Positions 38,483-50,727 are shown, numbered from the stretch's first letter. The stretch is 64,000 nt of DNA from Eutypa lata (GCA_022661535.1 JAKULF010000009.1:1240001-1304000), one strand, 5' to 3'. The notes: generated by a model from the sequence alone, not told the origin. Program-made: numbers and translations.

Positions 38483-38956
38483 CGTCAAGGCATATGTGTT
38501 GGTGGTTTATGCCGAATTGGCTGCGCTTTCGCTTTTGTTTTGTCGGTATTCGGCGATCTCGAAATTTTGATAATCTTCAATTGATTATGCAACTTATTGG
38601 GATAATTAATTAGACCTGCATTTTGACATGCAATTATTGAGGTGAAATGGAGGGACACTCCTAGACTCAATGACCTCAACACCTGCAGGCCCTAGAAATA
38701 ATTACTTATCGGGGACGGTGAAAATTTAGCTCCGAACCTTCCCTCTTTTTCTCTCTAAGCCGGCAGCTTCCGCAAAGTAGCGCCTGCCGATATAGCAAGG
38801 AAAAGAAAAGAAGAAATTCTTATCTTCCGTTATCGTTTTTTAATATTTCAATAAACTTTACTCACTCACCTCCTCTGCTTTTGTTCTTCTTTAGCTCTCC
38901 CAGTCAGTACCCGTCACATTTTCTGGGAGGCACATGTCCGAGTTGCAGTTACCGAT
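38483..38956. promoter_or_regulatory. Shared divergent promoter of uS11m and TIM44
   Basis: 474 nt separate the start codons of two nuclear genes for mitochondrial proteins transcribed outward. A pyrimidine-rich stretch near 38867-38893 precedes TIM44. Shared control is inferred from the layout; no specific factor site could be assigned. Confidence 0.5.
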
Positions 38957-40678
38957 ATGAGTTCTCTCCGACAGGCTACGAGGGGTGCAACTCCCTCGAC
39001 ATTTTTAAAAGCGCCCTCGGCGACTACGGCGGCGCATTCTTATGGCAGATCCCCCGCGTATAGACGGTTAATAACGAGTCCTTCGAGGCACACATCTGCT
39101 ATTAATGATGTTTTATACCCCTCCCGATTCCCTTCTTCTCCCGCTCTTAACTCCCTCCGATCGCCTTTCCTACCAGAAACTATAGCCACCATACAATTAC
39201 GGAATCTCCACCAGTCTTCCCGATGGTATCAAGAACCGCAAAAGCAAAAGGCAGCGCCGTCAGAAAAGTCTGAGTCTAAACCTGAGCCTAAGACAGACAA
39301 GACGGAAAAGACTGAACAGGCGGCTTCTGGAGCCGAGTCAGAAGCTAAGGCCGAGTCCGAAGAGCAAGGAAAGCAACAAGAGGATGGCGACAAGTCCGAG
39401 GAGAAATCGGAAGAGGGCGAAAAGAAGAAGGAGGAAGATCTGCCTCCACCTCCACCCCACGGTAGTAAGACACCATGGGAAGTTTTCATGGAGACTATGC
39501 AGACCGAGTTCAAGGCATCCAAGGAATGGAACGAATCGACCAAGCAACTCGCCAGCTCCGCCCACCAGTTTACCGAGAGCGAATCCGTCCGACGCGCGAG
39601 GCAGGCATACGAGAGCACCACCGGTGCCGTATCATCGACAGCTGGAAAAGTGCTGAAGAATTCGGCCGGTGCGATCGGAAAGGGTGCTGCTTGGACCTGG
39701 GAAACCGAGGTTATGAAGGGCGTGCGGAAGGGTGCGAACATGACCAGCGAAGTAATTGATAAGGCGACCAAACCCATTCGAGACACCGAGGCCTATAAGA
39801 ATGTGAAGAACGTGATCGATGATGGAAGCAGTTCGAGGTACGGCGGTTGGGTTGAGAAGGAGGAGCGGAGAAAAGCACGGGAACTGCGCGAGCAACAAGC
39901 TGCTAAAATACATGGCAGTACCGAAGAGATGGTAGAAGATCCGAAGTAAGCTTATATCTTTTTTTGTAGGCAGAGAATGCGGTGATCGCTAACAACTGCC
40001 AGTGCGGGAACGAATGTTACAGTCCACAAGGATGCTGCATGGAAAGAAGCATGGAGAGACTTCAAGGACGACAACAAATTCATCCAAGGTGTTTTCAACA
40101 TGAAGAACGTCTACAACGAATCCGAGAACCCTCTTATTTCCACGGCGAGAAGTATCACGGACCGGGTAGCTGGTTTCTTCGCCGAGAACGAAACTGCCAT
40201 GGTGATCAAGAAGTTCCGGTCAATGGATCCTAACTTCCAGATCGAACCCTTCCTGCAGGAGCTTCGCGAGTACATCCTCCCCGAAGTCCTCGATGCCTAT
40301 GTCAAGGGTGATACCGAGACACTGAAGCTCTGGCTATCGGCCGCTCAGTACTCTGTCTACGAAGCTTTAACCAAGCAGTATCTCCAAGCCGGCCTAAAGA
40401 GTGATGGACGCATCCTGGATATCCGGCACGTGGATATCTTAAAGGCCCGCATGCTAGAGCCGGGCGAGATCCCCGTTTTCATCATCACCTGCCGCACCCA
40501 GGAGGTCCATGTCTACCGGAACGCCAAGACGAACGAGCTGGCGGCAGGCATGGAAGACAAGGTACAGCTCGTGACCTACGCCATCGGTATCACGAGGACG
40601 CCTGAGGACGTCAACAACCCCGAGACGAGGGGCTGGAGGTTGATCGAGATGCAGAAGAGCGGAAGAGATTACATCTAA
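38957..40678 (+). CDS. TIM44: Mitochondrial import inner-membrane translocase subunit TIM44
   Basis: Two exons, 38957-39945 and 40003-40678, with a 57-nt intron (GTAAGC donor, GCCAG acceptor); the product has 554 residues. The N-terminus is a basic mitochondrial presequence (MSSLRQATRGATPSTFLKA) that continues to HQSSRWYQEP. A charged Lys/Glu linker (about 95-155) leads into GSKTPWEVFMETMQTEF and the membrane-associating helices. The C-terminal domain runs from about 370: ENETAMVIKKFRSMDPNFQI, FLQELREYILPEVLDAYVKG, DTETLKLWLSAAQYSVY and the closing GWRLIEMQKSGRDYI are Tim44 hallmarks. Tim44 tethers mitochondrial Hsp70 to the TIM23 channel on the matrix side. Essential housekeeping gene. Confidence 0.96.
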
Positions 40679-42310
40679 AAGAACAGCGAGAAATTTGATG
40701 CGGGGAGAAGAAGAACCCCGAAGTTAACATTTCAACATCATATCATGCCATGCCATGCCCTCTCATCATATACATAAACGTCGGCAACAACCTTTGGGTG
40801 TAAAATTCCGGCAAGTTTAACATGTTTTAATACCCTTTTCTTTTCTTTCTTGTACTATAATACGAACAACGACGACATATCAAGACAGACATAAGAAGGA
40901 AGGGGTTTTCTGGATGCGGGGGGACATCAAAACAAAAACTGGAGACGAACACTGGAAAAGTGCCAACTACCAACGAAGTAACGGCACATCTTTTTTCATG
41001 TCTCATATCACTACACACGCCACTCTCAAAGAAGGGGGAAGGGCAAGCAAGCTCCCAACAAGAAGAAGGGAGGCGTTTGAGCTTTGCATTGCCGCGGACT
41101 GACTCCGTGTGTTATTATTATTATTGTTGTTGTTATCATGTGTATGATAGACAAAATGCGGCGTGTGTGAATGACGGCAATGGGCGATGACGATGACGAT
41201 GGTAGATAGCATTGTAGGCTAGCTAGCCAAGTTAGCCTGTTGCTCTTGTATCAAATAAATACAACTCAAAAGAAAGTGATATTAATGTCATTTGGATTAT
41301 TGTGATAACCTATCTAATTGCTCCTGTCCTAGCTTCTGAGTTAACGAATTAATATTGACATGGCTGGGATGATTTGATCGAATTTATTGGGTGTTTTTTA
41401 AGGCTTGTGTCAGGGGATTAAGGGGTAATGAGGTATTGTTGCTATATGAGGGTAACAAGAAGCATTATCAGGCTTTCATCAACTATTCCTATTAATTGCT
41501 ATATTCCAGGATAATTGTCGCTGCATCTTAATTAGTGCATAGTTTATTGACTTTATCATACCGCCATTACTCTTCGGCAGCCAAAGATGTCAGGATCGTC
41601 TTGGCGAAGGTGTAGAGCCCGGTTGTTGTAGATTCCTCATCGGACGCGTGGTATTTACCGCAATGACCAGTAATGCCCTAATACCAGAGTCGCTTTATCA
41701 TAACCAATACTAACGGCTTCATTATTAATGCCCACCGCATCTATGTGTAGATGTAGTGGTGGATATTCGCCATGGGTATATCATAAGGTTGCCGGCCGAT
41801 CTTGCTTTACGGGGTTTGACGGGCATAATCCTCCGTTGTATCCTGAAATCCGGTTGGAATAAGGCCGTATCAGGCTTTGCTTTTACAAGCCCTCAGTCAT
41901 TAAAGTCCTGAAATAATAATAATATGTATATTTGTGATGATGATCTGTTAGGTATTTCCTAACCCCCCTTTAAATTACCCCTATTTCCTTTCCCTTGAGG
42001 ACTTTATTTATTCATTCAATTATTACAAGATAAATGAACTGCTGAGACTCTGGCTTGAACAATAGAATCGTTCTATTTCAATAATGGCGGGCGTGCAGTA
42101 CTTCCAAGGTAGCTTTCTCCGTTCCTGAGCACGCCAAAACACTATTAGAAAATACCTCCCTTACCGACCTGCGGCTACGCCACCACATCACTGCAACAAT
42201 ATATGAACATCTCCAACGGGTTCATACGACATTTCGAAACTCCCGCAGATCGGATCCTCGAAGCCAACGCCTGGATTAATGCCAAGAAAGGATACATACA
42301 ATTCAGTTCT
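40679..42310. other. Convergent intergenic region
   Basis: About 1.6 kb between TIM44 and the Zn2Cys6 regulator, both ending here. It separates the housekeeping genes from the putative metabolite cluster. Contains a TTATTATTATTGTTG tract near 41112-41130. No gene recognised. Confidence 0.5.
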
Positions 42311-44451
42311 CTAGCTGAAAACCCTCTCGGTCCTGGCTTCGCCCCCCTCCTCATCGCCATCCGGATGCCTAGACCACTCATCCACCAGCCTCACAGCATG
42401 GTAGCTCGTGGTCCACCCTAGGTCCCTCTCGATCCCCGCCAGCAGCTCCAGCACCGCCCTCTGCTCCCTCGCCTCGTAGAACACCTGTCCGGCTACGAAG
42501 AGCGGCTGCACGGAGTGGATGCGCACCGGGTCCGGCGGGCTCGCGAGACTGATCCCGCATATCTCCCGCGCGTGGTGGACCACCTCGAGCTGGATGTGGC
42601 GGTAGGACTTCAGCCGGGCCGAGACCGTCGACCGGATGGCCGTGGACTCCTGGGGTTGGTTCACGAGCAGGAGGATGCACGCCATGTGGTAGCTCTGCAT
42701 CGTTGCGGCGCAGATGGGCAGTTCGTACCAAATTTGCGAGAATTGATCGAACGTTGATGGGGGTCGGGACGGGGTCGCATTATCGTTTCTCTTGCTGCTG
42801 CTGCTGCTGCTGTTGTTATTGTCTGAGAACTTGATCCGGGCACTCGGCGTGAACGTCGGTGGGAGGCTGTCGTGCCATTTGCGGAGTTCGGAACTGAGGA
42901 GGCACCACCGCTCTAGGAGCTGCTCCTGCGTTACGCCGATGAGCAACCTCTGGCCGCGGGGCAGGGCGTAGTCTTCTGGGTTCAGCGCGTCGCCCGATGT
43001 GAGGAAGTTGGCGATCTTGCCCAGGAGCCATGTCAGCTCGTTGCTTCTCCTGTCTTCTTCTACGTCGGCTGAGCTCGAGGGGCTGAATGGCAGCAAGAAA
43101 CCCTCTTCGTCGGTGGCGAGACCGGCTTTCTGCCAGAACCGCATGTCCCTGAGGTCCAGACGTGTTTGGGTCTCGCTTATGACTGTGCGATATTTCAGCA
43201 TCGGAATCGAACTAGAATTCTTTTTTTTTTCTGTCTTGGGAGGGCGTAGTTAAAAGCTTACATGCGCAGAGCAGATCCTGTCTAGCGAGACTCCAGAAGA
43301 TGGGGCCTTTGATCTCTGCTCGCGGGATCGTGACGGGCGAACACGGCGTTGAGCTCGGATCAGGGGCTGGGCTGAAAAGCGGCAAGGCACTGAGGTGGGC
43401 TCTCCAGGCCGTCCCCGGGGCGTCCATTAGCTCGTAGGTGCAGAGAATCGCCACTGCTGCGAACAGCTCTTCCTTGTCCGAGACTACAGTCTCGAACGCT
43501 TCGTAGTTGGTTGCTGCTTTCAAATGCCCGATAGCTTGATGGTAGTATTTGGCGGATTGGTATTGCCAGTCTACTTGTCTGTCCATGAATGAAAACCCGG
43601 AAGCCTCTCCGTGAGACATCTGGCTAGCCGGGCTGCTATTCGAGATATGACGAACGTGTTGTAGATGTCTCGCAGCTAGAGCACAAACTGCGGATTTCAA
43701 TAATGGCCTGGTAGTTGCTATCACTGGAACCTTGCAGGAGAAAGATGCGCCGGTGTCAAACAGGTCCATCCTAATTCGATTAGTAACCCAATTGTACTGA
43801 AATATCAGATATAGGCGACTTACCATTGCCCTGGACCTTCTTTGAAGTGTCGTAACAGCCGAAGCGCCAGTATATTTTCATCGGCCTGGGGATTTGATGG
43901 CCTACGAACAGCTACTGGCGAGCCAATGAAAGGGCTAGCTGAGTGTATAGAAGCGGAGCTAGGGAGCCGGTCATGAATTACTAATGAATTGTCTTCTTCG
44001 GGGTAGTTATCCGGGATGACCTCGTCCTGACTTGCTCCCGGCTGGACTGGTGTCTCATGCTGTGAGATTCTGGACGCATAAAATTCGTACGGATTTTCGA
44101 TAAGAACGAAGGTTACTGGCTAGAGCTTAGCTAAAGTTACCATGATGGGAATAGAGACAATACACTCTGTTGGGACATCAACCCAGACGTGATGGTGGTC
44201 AAATAAATCGGAAGCACTTGTATTCCTCCGCCCTTGCAGTAACGCAGCATCGAAGCTCCGAAAAACAGATTGATCTGTGAAGACACAGTTTCTGGTGCTT
44301 TTGTTGCAGTGTCCGCAGACTGGCCTTGCTTCGTCGCATTTTAGTTTCCTTTGCCTACACGTCAAGCTGCCATCACGTTGATCAGCTCAGTTCCTATAGG
44401 AGATCAGCCGTGAACAGGTAGTTACCACCCAGTGTGCGAGCGCATGCTCAT
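42311..44451 (-). CDS. Zn2Cys6 transcription factor, probable cluster regulator
   Basis: Five exons read leftwards: 44451-44426, 44366-44164, 44115-43824, 43770-43262 and 43182-42311, giving 633 residues. The N-terminus reads MSMRSHTGCLTCRQRKLKCD. Its six Cys at 9, 12, 19, 26, 29 and 36 fit C-x2-C-x6-C-x6-C-x2-C-x6-C exactly, with the first Cys codon split by intron 1. The regulatory half has the fungal-specific factor pattern: ALRLLRHFKEGPGQWMDLFD, SAVCALAARHLQHV, QDLLCAFISETQTRLDLRDM and LELLAGIERDLGWTT at the end. Intron 2 (48 nt, GTATTG to CCAG) is my best fit to remove an in-frame TAG and is uncertain; the other junctions are firm. It binds DNA in the nucleus. Its position at the cluster edge, head-to-head with a dehydrogenase gene, suggests a pathway-specific activator. 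Confidence 0.9.
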
Positions 44452-44898
44452 TTGCGTCCGCCGGATTATGTAAGTATGCAATAATCACTAGTTGCTTAAA
44501 ACTATCGAGCGCCAAGGCTCCGTGGTCAGGCCCGGAAGGTGGGTGGAACAGCAGATTCTCAGTTCCACATGAAATGGGGAACTCGGGACTTCCTTCGTGG
44601 GGTATAGGGAGTTAAGTTGATGAGATTCCTGAAGGGAAACAGGCCGAGCGGTTGAAAAGGGAATGTGAGCCGAGGGGACTCCGGAACCGGGGCCGAGGGT
44701 TGGACCTGACTATAGTAGCGGGCCCCTCCTTTAGTTATAGGTCGTGTCTATTCAATGTGCTGCCCCCCACGACCCCATATTGATGAGACACGGATGATCG
44801 ATGAATGCACGTTAGTCGGTACTACTTAATATGCGTCTTTTCTCTACTATACCGAACAGTGACGGACTGCGGCCTACAACAACATCTTCCTGACAACC
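44452..44898. promoter_or_regulatory. Divergent promoter between regulator and dehydrogenase
   Basis: 447 nt separate the start codons. Within 55 bp there are three CCGAG motifs (44644, 44670, 44693), plus CCGGAACCGG at 44681-44690 with an embedded TCCGGA palindrome. CGG-containing repeats of this type are typical targets of Zn2Cys6 factors. Binding by the adjacent regulator is inference only. Confidence 0.4.
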
Positions 44899-45940
44899 AT
44901 GGCTGCGTCTAATACTAAAGATAACGTGTCGTTCTCCGTTTCCGGAAAAACCGCCATTATTACCGGCGCCGGTTCTGGTGCGTACTTTCGGTATGAAACT
45001 CGTAGATGCCAAGCTATAGCTAAGATATGTTTTACTAGGCATCAACTTAGCATTTGCCGAGCTGCTTCTATCTCGCAATTGCAATGTCGTCATCGCAGAC
45101 CTTTCTCTCCGCCCGGAAGCCCAAGAGCTCGTCTCCAAGCGCTCGGCCCGAGACCAAACCCCGCGAGCCCTGTTCGTCGAAACCGACGTGACCTCGTGGC
45201 CGGCTCTTTCCCGGATGTTCGAGGCTGCGCTCGGCGAATTCGGAGGCTTCGATATCGTCTGCCCCGGCGCCGGAGTCTACGAGCCGCACTGGTCGAACTT
45301 CTGGCTCCCCCCGGGGTCGTCGGAGAGCAAGGATAGCCCTGACGGGGGCCACTATGCTCTGCTGGACATCAACCTGACGCACCCCATCCGCGCCACGCAA
45401 ATCGCCATATCGCACTGGCTTTACCCTCGGCAGATCCCCAACTCGACCTTCCCGGTCCCCGAGAAAGCTTCGCCCACTAATCCTAAGCGCGTCGTTCACA
45501 TCTCCTCCGTCGCGGGCCAGATGCCCGTATTCCGAGCGCCGCTGTACGGCGCCTCCAAGCATGCGATTTCCGGCTTCGTGCGCTGCCTGGCGCCCCTGGA
45601 TGCCGAGGTGGGTGTCCGCGTGAGCGCCGTTGCGCCCGGTGTTGTCCGCACCCCGCTCTGGACTGAGCACCCTGAGAAGATGGTCAATATCGACGAGAAG
45701 AAAGATGGGTGGGTGACGCCGCAGGAGGTCGCGGCGGCGATGCTGAAACTGGCCGAGGATGGGCAGTACGGGGGCGGGACGGTGCTGGAAGTCGGCAAGG
45801 ACAACATGCGAGAAGTGGGAGCGATCAATGATCCCGGGCCGGACTTGAACCCGGAGAAGGGGCTGGCCGTTAGCAACGGGGCTGGGGGTGATGATATGGC
45901 CTGGGCGTGGCTTAAAGATGCGGGCATTTGGGGTAATTAG
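44899..45940 (+). CDS. Short-chain dehydrogenase/reductase
   Basis: Two exons, 44899-44977 and 45039-45940, with a 61-nt intron (GTGCGT donor, ACTAG acceptor) inside the cofactor motif; the product has 326 residues. The Rossmann start is KTAIITGAGSGINLAFAELL, with the acidic strand end NVVIADLS suggesting NAD(H) preference. The active site has Ser in RVVHISSVAG and the Tyr-x3-Lys pair in LYGASKHAISGF; VAPGVVRTPLW closes the fold. The class is near 15-hydroxyprostaglandin dehydrogenase-like fungal enzymes that oxidise secondary alcohols or reduce ketones. A roughly 60-residue C-terminal extension (DNMREVGAINDPGPDLNP onward) exceeds the basic SDR length. Cluster position suggests tailoring of a polyketide; the substrate is unknown. 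Confidence 0.93.
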
Positions 45941-46737
45941 GGGATATGGATCCATTATAGACTTAGGGTAGGACTGCAGTCAATTTCCTGCAACTCGTAG
46001 GGATACCGGGTTTATGGTTGGCTCTATTGTCTTTACGTTGGCATTGGATTAGCAAGCTACATCAGATGATTTCTATCGGAATTGGATCACCGGATGCCAG
46101 GCAATTATGTGACAACCCTAAAACAGTCCGCCTATTGTCAATTTACTTCGTGCTATTGTTACTCAATGGTAGCTTAGATTCGTACGGGGATTTATAGACA
46201 TATAGACCGTGATACAAGCTGGGACTTCCTGTTCCTTATGGAGTTACAGTAATACGTCAATATACCCTCATCTACCAGCTACTTAGCAGCCGAAAGTGCA
46301 CTTTTCTTAACTACTTCTGTTTGTGCCTTCAGCTCAGTGTCGGAGAACTGTGACCCGCAAGCATCTGAAAAGAGGGGGGAGGGGTACTCCAGAGAACTCC
46401 AACGTCTCCTGAAATTCAGCTCCACCCCTTTCTTCGGCCCAACGGCCGTGGGCCCTCGGCAAAATTCCCCCGTTCGCTTTTTCTTTCGCCTCGATTACCC
46501 CGTGCGAACAAGGTCGGCTTCGGTTGACTTTCCTATTCTGTGTTACATCAACATCGGATATGGTGAAAGGGGGACATTTCTCAACATGGCAATCGCATTA
46601 AATGGCTGTATAGCGATGATTGAAATAACATAAAAGTAGGGTGGACGGTATGATTTCTAAACTGTGTATCTTCCCTCGAGTTTGTATGAAATGTCGTACA
46701 ACGTCGGCAGTTACACTGAACCTATACAATCCTGGCC
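45941..46737. other. Intergenic region upstream of the Baeyer-Villiger-type gene
   Basis: About 0.8 kb between two plus-strand cluster genes. Includes CTCGG at 46455-46459 and a GC-rich segment near 46436-46525 that is likely promoter. No gene seen. Confidence 0.5.
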
Positions 46738-48604
46738 ATGCAATCTAAAACTGCTTCAACTATGCAATACGACACTGATGTTCTCATCATCGGGGCTGGT
46801 ATGTCCGGCTTGGGTCTCGCCGTGCAACTTGTTCGTCAATATGGGACCAGGAACTTCCAACTTATCGAAAAGTCCACCCAAATCGGAGGGACGTGGTGGT
46901 TGAATTCATACCCAGGCTGTGGATGTGACGTGCGGCGCTTCCCCTATCCTTAGCTTGAAACTACCACTGACAAGAAATAGGTGGCATCTCACTTTTTCTC
47001 CTACTCATTTGCGCTCAAGCCCGACTGGTCTCAAAAGTTTGCCCTGCAGCCTGAGATCTACGAGTATTTCCAAGAAGTTGCTACTCAGTACGACATCAAA
47101 AAGCACGTAAGCTTCCAGAACGTCGTTGACTCGGCTCGCTGGGAGGAGTCGTCAGGGACGTGGATGGTGATGGTCAGAGACTTGACCACATCGGAAGTAA
47201 CCCAATATCGTTGCAAGATCCTCGTCTCCGCGGTCGGTGCACTCTCAGTGCCAAAGAAATGCGATATCCCAGGTGCAGCTAGTTTCCAGGGGCCCATGTT
47301 TCATACCGCTGAATGGGACCATACATTTGACTGGCAAAACAAAGACTTGGTCGTTATAGGTTTGTACAATGCACCACGGCGTTTCCCCGTTCTAAACTTA
47401 CAAATACAGGAAATGGCTGCAGCGCAACGCAGGCCGTCCCGGTAATGGCCGCTGGCGAGGGAGCAGCGAGAAGGATCACACAGTTCAGCCGTCAAGCCCA
47501 CTGGCTCGCGGAGCGTCCAAACGAAGAGTATTCTAGCTTATTCAAGTGGACAATGAGATGGATCCCGCTAGCCATGCGTATCTATCGCGCTAAGCTTTAC
47601 TGGGAGAAGGAGAAGGACTTCGTGGGCTTTGATATCGCCACCGGGGCGAAGACTCGAAAGGAGTGGACAGTGGAGGCGGCGAGCTACATTCGGAAAAACG
47701 CCCCTGCAAAGTACCGCGATTTCTTAGTCCCGAAGACGGAGATTGGGTGCAAGCGGCGTGTCAATGATACGGATTATCTTGCCTGTCTGCATCGTGATAA
47801 TGTCGAGCTGGTATATGACGACCAGGTCGAGAAGATTGTTGAAAGCGGTGTACGGATGGGGTCTGGTCGAGTAGTGTCGGCGGATGCTATCATCTTTGCT
47901 AACGGGTTCGAGACTCAGAAGCTCCTTGCCCCGATGGAGATCATTGGCAAAGAAGGGACCTGTATTACAGAGCATGTGAGTTTGAAACCCCAAACTAACT
48001 GTCGCTGGCTATTCTAACCCAATCTTCGCAGTGGGACAAAGTGAGCGAGGGAGCGGCATCATCCTACTTCGGGACGTGTCTTTCGGGGTTCCCCAACTTC
48101 TTCATGATGATGGGTCCTAACACTCTAAGTGGCCACCTGTCTGTCATATACACCACCGAGTGCCAGATCAACTTCACGCTGCGTGTCATCAAGCCTATCT
48201 TGAGGGCGCTCAGCGCTAGTCGATCGGTGCTCCCTAGCATCGGAAGCGTAGATGACATCGTGGAGGTGAAATCGGATGCTGAGAAGAGAGACATTGATAC
48301 GGTTCAAGAGAAAGCAAGGAAGCTGGTCTGGGCAACAGGCTGCACGTCTTGGTTCATTGAGACTAAGTCGAAGAGGAATACTATCATGTTCCCTGACTGG
48401 CAGTATAGGTTCTGGCTCCGCAGCATCTTTATCCCGTGGAACGACTTCGATTATCGGAGGTCGAAAGACGCCCTTGATACTAAGGGGGGGTTTAGCTGGA
48501 GCACACTGGCCATCTTCATGATCAGTATCATTGTTGGGACCGGAACGGTGTTTATCGGCTGCCCGGAGTGGGCTTCGGAGATATTGGCAAAGGCTAGAAG
48601 CTAG
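46738..48604 (+). CDS. Baeyer-Villiger-type flavin monooxygenase
   Basis: Four exons, 46738-46929, 46981-47359, 47410-47975 and 48032-48604, with introns of 51, 50 and 56 nt; the product has 569 residues. The FAD-binding Rossmann motif is VLIIGAGMSGLG near residues 15-26, then IGGTWWLNSYPGCGCDV, characteristic of this class. The Baeyer-Villiger fingerprint F-x-G-x3-H-x3-W-(P/D) is present as FQGPMFHTAEWD near residue 165. The second, NADPH-binding Rossmann motif is VVIGNGCSATQ near 190, split by intron 2. FANGFET and GFPNFFMMMGPNTLSG match the later conserved blocks. A hydrophobic helix near 535-557 (TLAIFMISIIVGTGTVFIG) predicts a C-terminal membrane anchor. These enzymes insert oxygen beside a ketone to make esters or lactones, using FAD, NADPH and O2. 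Likely a tailoring enzyme. Confidence 0.92.
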
Positions 48605-49668
48605 GTGTGGCTCTAGGTTTGTTAATGTAGCCAATATATAGCGTTTAGAATGTAGTGAACATAAGACAACTTTATGATTACGCGAAAGGAACTTCATCAA
48701 GTTCTTGTATAGGATATTGTGAAAGAAAGGCAGTACTAGGGAGATGGAAAGGCCGGGAACAACAAAAGTGTAGTGATGAATAGTTAGGTGACAGACCTTT
48801 AAGTCTCCATACCTGTGCTCATACTTCTACGCCGCCCTTCATACTGGTTGCTAGTAGGCCTCAAGAGTCCAAAACAGTTCTATCATAGGTACCAGCTCAC
48901 TTGTAAAGCTATCGCCACGATTAACAGGAGGCGTCTCATCAGGATGGATAAATATGTAACGTTTCTGATGCAGAAAACCAAAATTCTGTACATGATTGCC
49001 ATGTTCGTTCCTTATTCCTATAAGGAGAAATATTTACTCTTAACTAAAGAAGCGAAGCGGAACGCGCTGTTAACATACTCTCCTAGATCAAAACACAATT
49101 TGGTAAGTCGGCATACGACCTGGCATGTAATTGACGAACAGTTTTCCAGTGCCAGAACAATCACGTTCGCGTGAATATGTAAAACCCGGCCGAGACGCCG
49201 ATGAGTGGCTTTGAATGGTAGGGGTGGCCCTATACTTCCAAAAGAAATTGATTCCTCAAAATGTGCCACGTAATTATACATTTCGACGCAGACGACAACT
49301 CCACAAGACATTGCAAATGCCAAACTGGAGGGCCAGTAACAAAATAGGAAAACTGGACCTATAACCTAGCTGCAGTAGTACACGCCATCGATACGCTTCA
49401 TTATGGGCGACCTAGTCGCTTCGGGATACTTTCCCTTTTTATTTCCTCGGGAAAATAACTGCATTGAAGAGCGAAGGAGCATGACCCACTTCGTGAATCA
49501 CGAGACTACCGCATAAGTGTGTATTGTTGGGCAGCAGAGTAATGATATATATCAACTTTGGTAATCTCTATTTTCTGTCCTCTTTTCATATATTCAAAAA
49601 TCTAGGTCTGTTACTACAGAAACATCAGCTACTTATCCATAAACACATCTTTTGCCAGGACGCACACG
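48605..49668. other. Intergenic region
   Basis: About 1.1 kb. TCGGGA occurs at 49421 and 49447 and CTCGG at 49446-49450 in the likely promoter of the next gene. The open frame at 48815-49174 has no family features. Confidence 0.5.
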
Positions 49669-50727
49669 ATGGGGAATCGGCTACAGGACAAGGTGGCTGT
49701 CATCACCGGATCCTCGTCTGGGTTGGGTAGGGCTATAGCTTTGGCGTACGCGGGAGAAGGGGCCTTGATAGTCTGTACAGACCTGAAGCCGGAAGCTCGC
49801 TCCGAAATTGCAGCCGAGGCGGCTTTACACACCGATGAAGCGATTCGTCAAAGCGGCGGGCGTGCCATTTTTGTCAAGACAGACGTGAGTACCGCGCAAG
49901 ATGTTCGGGATCTGGTTGTTAAGACGGTGTCCGAGTTTGGTCGTCTCGATATGTAAGTATTCACTAATGACCTACCCATAAGTGGGCTCGGAACGCTGTT
50001 CTGAAGTCTAAGGCTATTAACCAGGTATTAACGTCCTGTTCTGAGATAGATTGGTTAATAATGCGGGGATCTCCATTGAGGCTGGACGAGCTCCCGCTGC
50101 GATACATGAGACCCCTGAAGACACGTGGGATGTCACCATGGCCGTGAATGCGAAGTCGGTATTTCTGGGGTCCAAGTATGCGATAGCACAGATGCTACGG
50201 CAAGACATGCATACTTCAGGACATCGGGGATGGATCATTAATATGTCATCTATCTTTGGCTTAGTTGGTGGTCGCTATAATGGTATGCTCCCTTGGTCAC
50301 CTATAATGCACTATCTCCTTCGGTCTACTGATTTTAGGAGTTAGTTCTGACTTTGATCCTGTTAGCATCATATGCTGCCTCAAAAGCGGCCGTATCAAAT
50401 TTGACTAGACAAGTGGCGATGGATTACGCAGAGCATCGCATCCATTGTAATGCTATCTGTCCTGGGTGTAAGTCTAATGGAACACCTCTAGGCCCGAGAT
50501 AATCTTTCACTAACAATATTCATTGAAACGCAGACACGCAGACAGCAATATTCTCAAACACTATCCAGCACCTGGATAGTATAGATCGCATCCAAGCAAG
50601 ACATCCCTTTGGTGGCGTCGGAACACCTGATGACATTGTAGGCGCAGCTATCTTTCTCGCAAGTCCAGAGGCAAATTGGATCACGGGGGTTTGCCTGCCC
50701 GTAGATGGTGGCTACACGGCGCAATAG
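49669..50727 (+). CDS. Short-chain dehydrogenase/reductase (FabG-like)
   Basis: Four exons, 49669-49952, 50050-50282, 50366-50467 and 50534-50727, with introns of 97, 83 and 66 nt; the product has 270 residues, the classical SDR length. Motifs in order: cofactor loop [20 protein letters not shown], acidic TDLKPEA after strand 2, LVNNAGIS (NNAG motif), catalytic Ser in [10 protein letters not shown], Tyr-x3-Lys in [20 protein letters not shown], and the C-terminal [16 protein letters not shown] found in 3-oxoacyl-ACP-reductase-like enzymes. It is an NAD(P)H-dependent ketone/alcohol oxidoreductase in the cytosol. It is convergent with the flavin amine oxidase gene, 293 nt away. As a cluster member it could reduce or oxidise an intermediate; the direction and substrate cannot be read. 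Confidence 0.94.

Noticed and set aside
48815..49174. Plus-strand frame of 119 codons between cluster genes
   Set aside because: No ATG-proximal promoter signal, no domain, and unusual residue make-up for a fungal protein.
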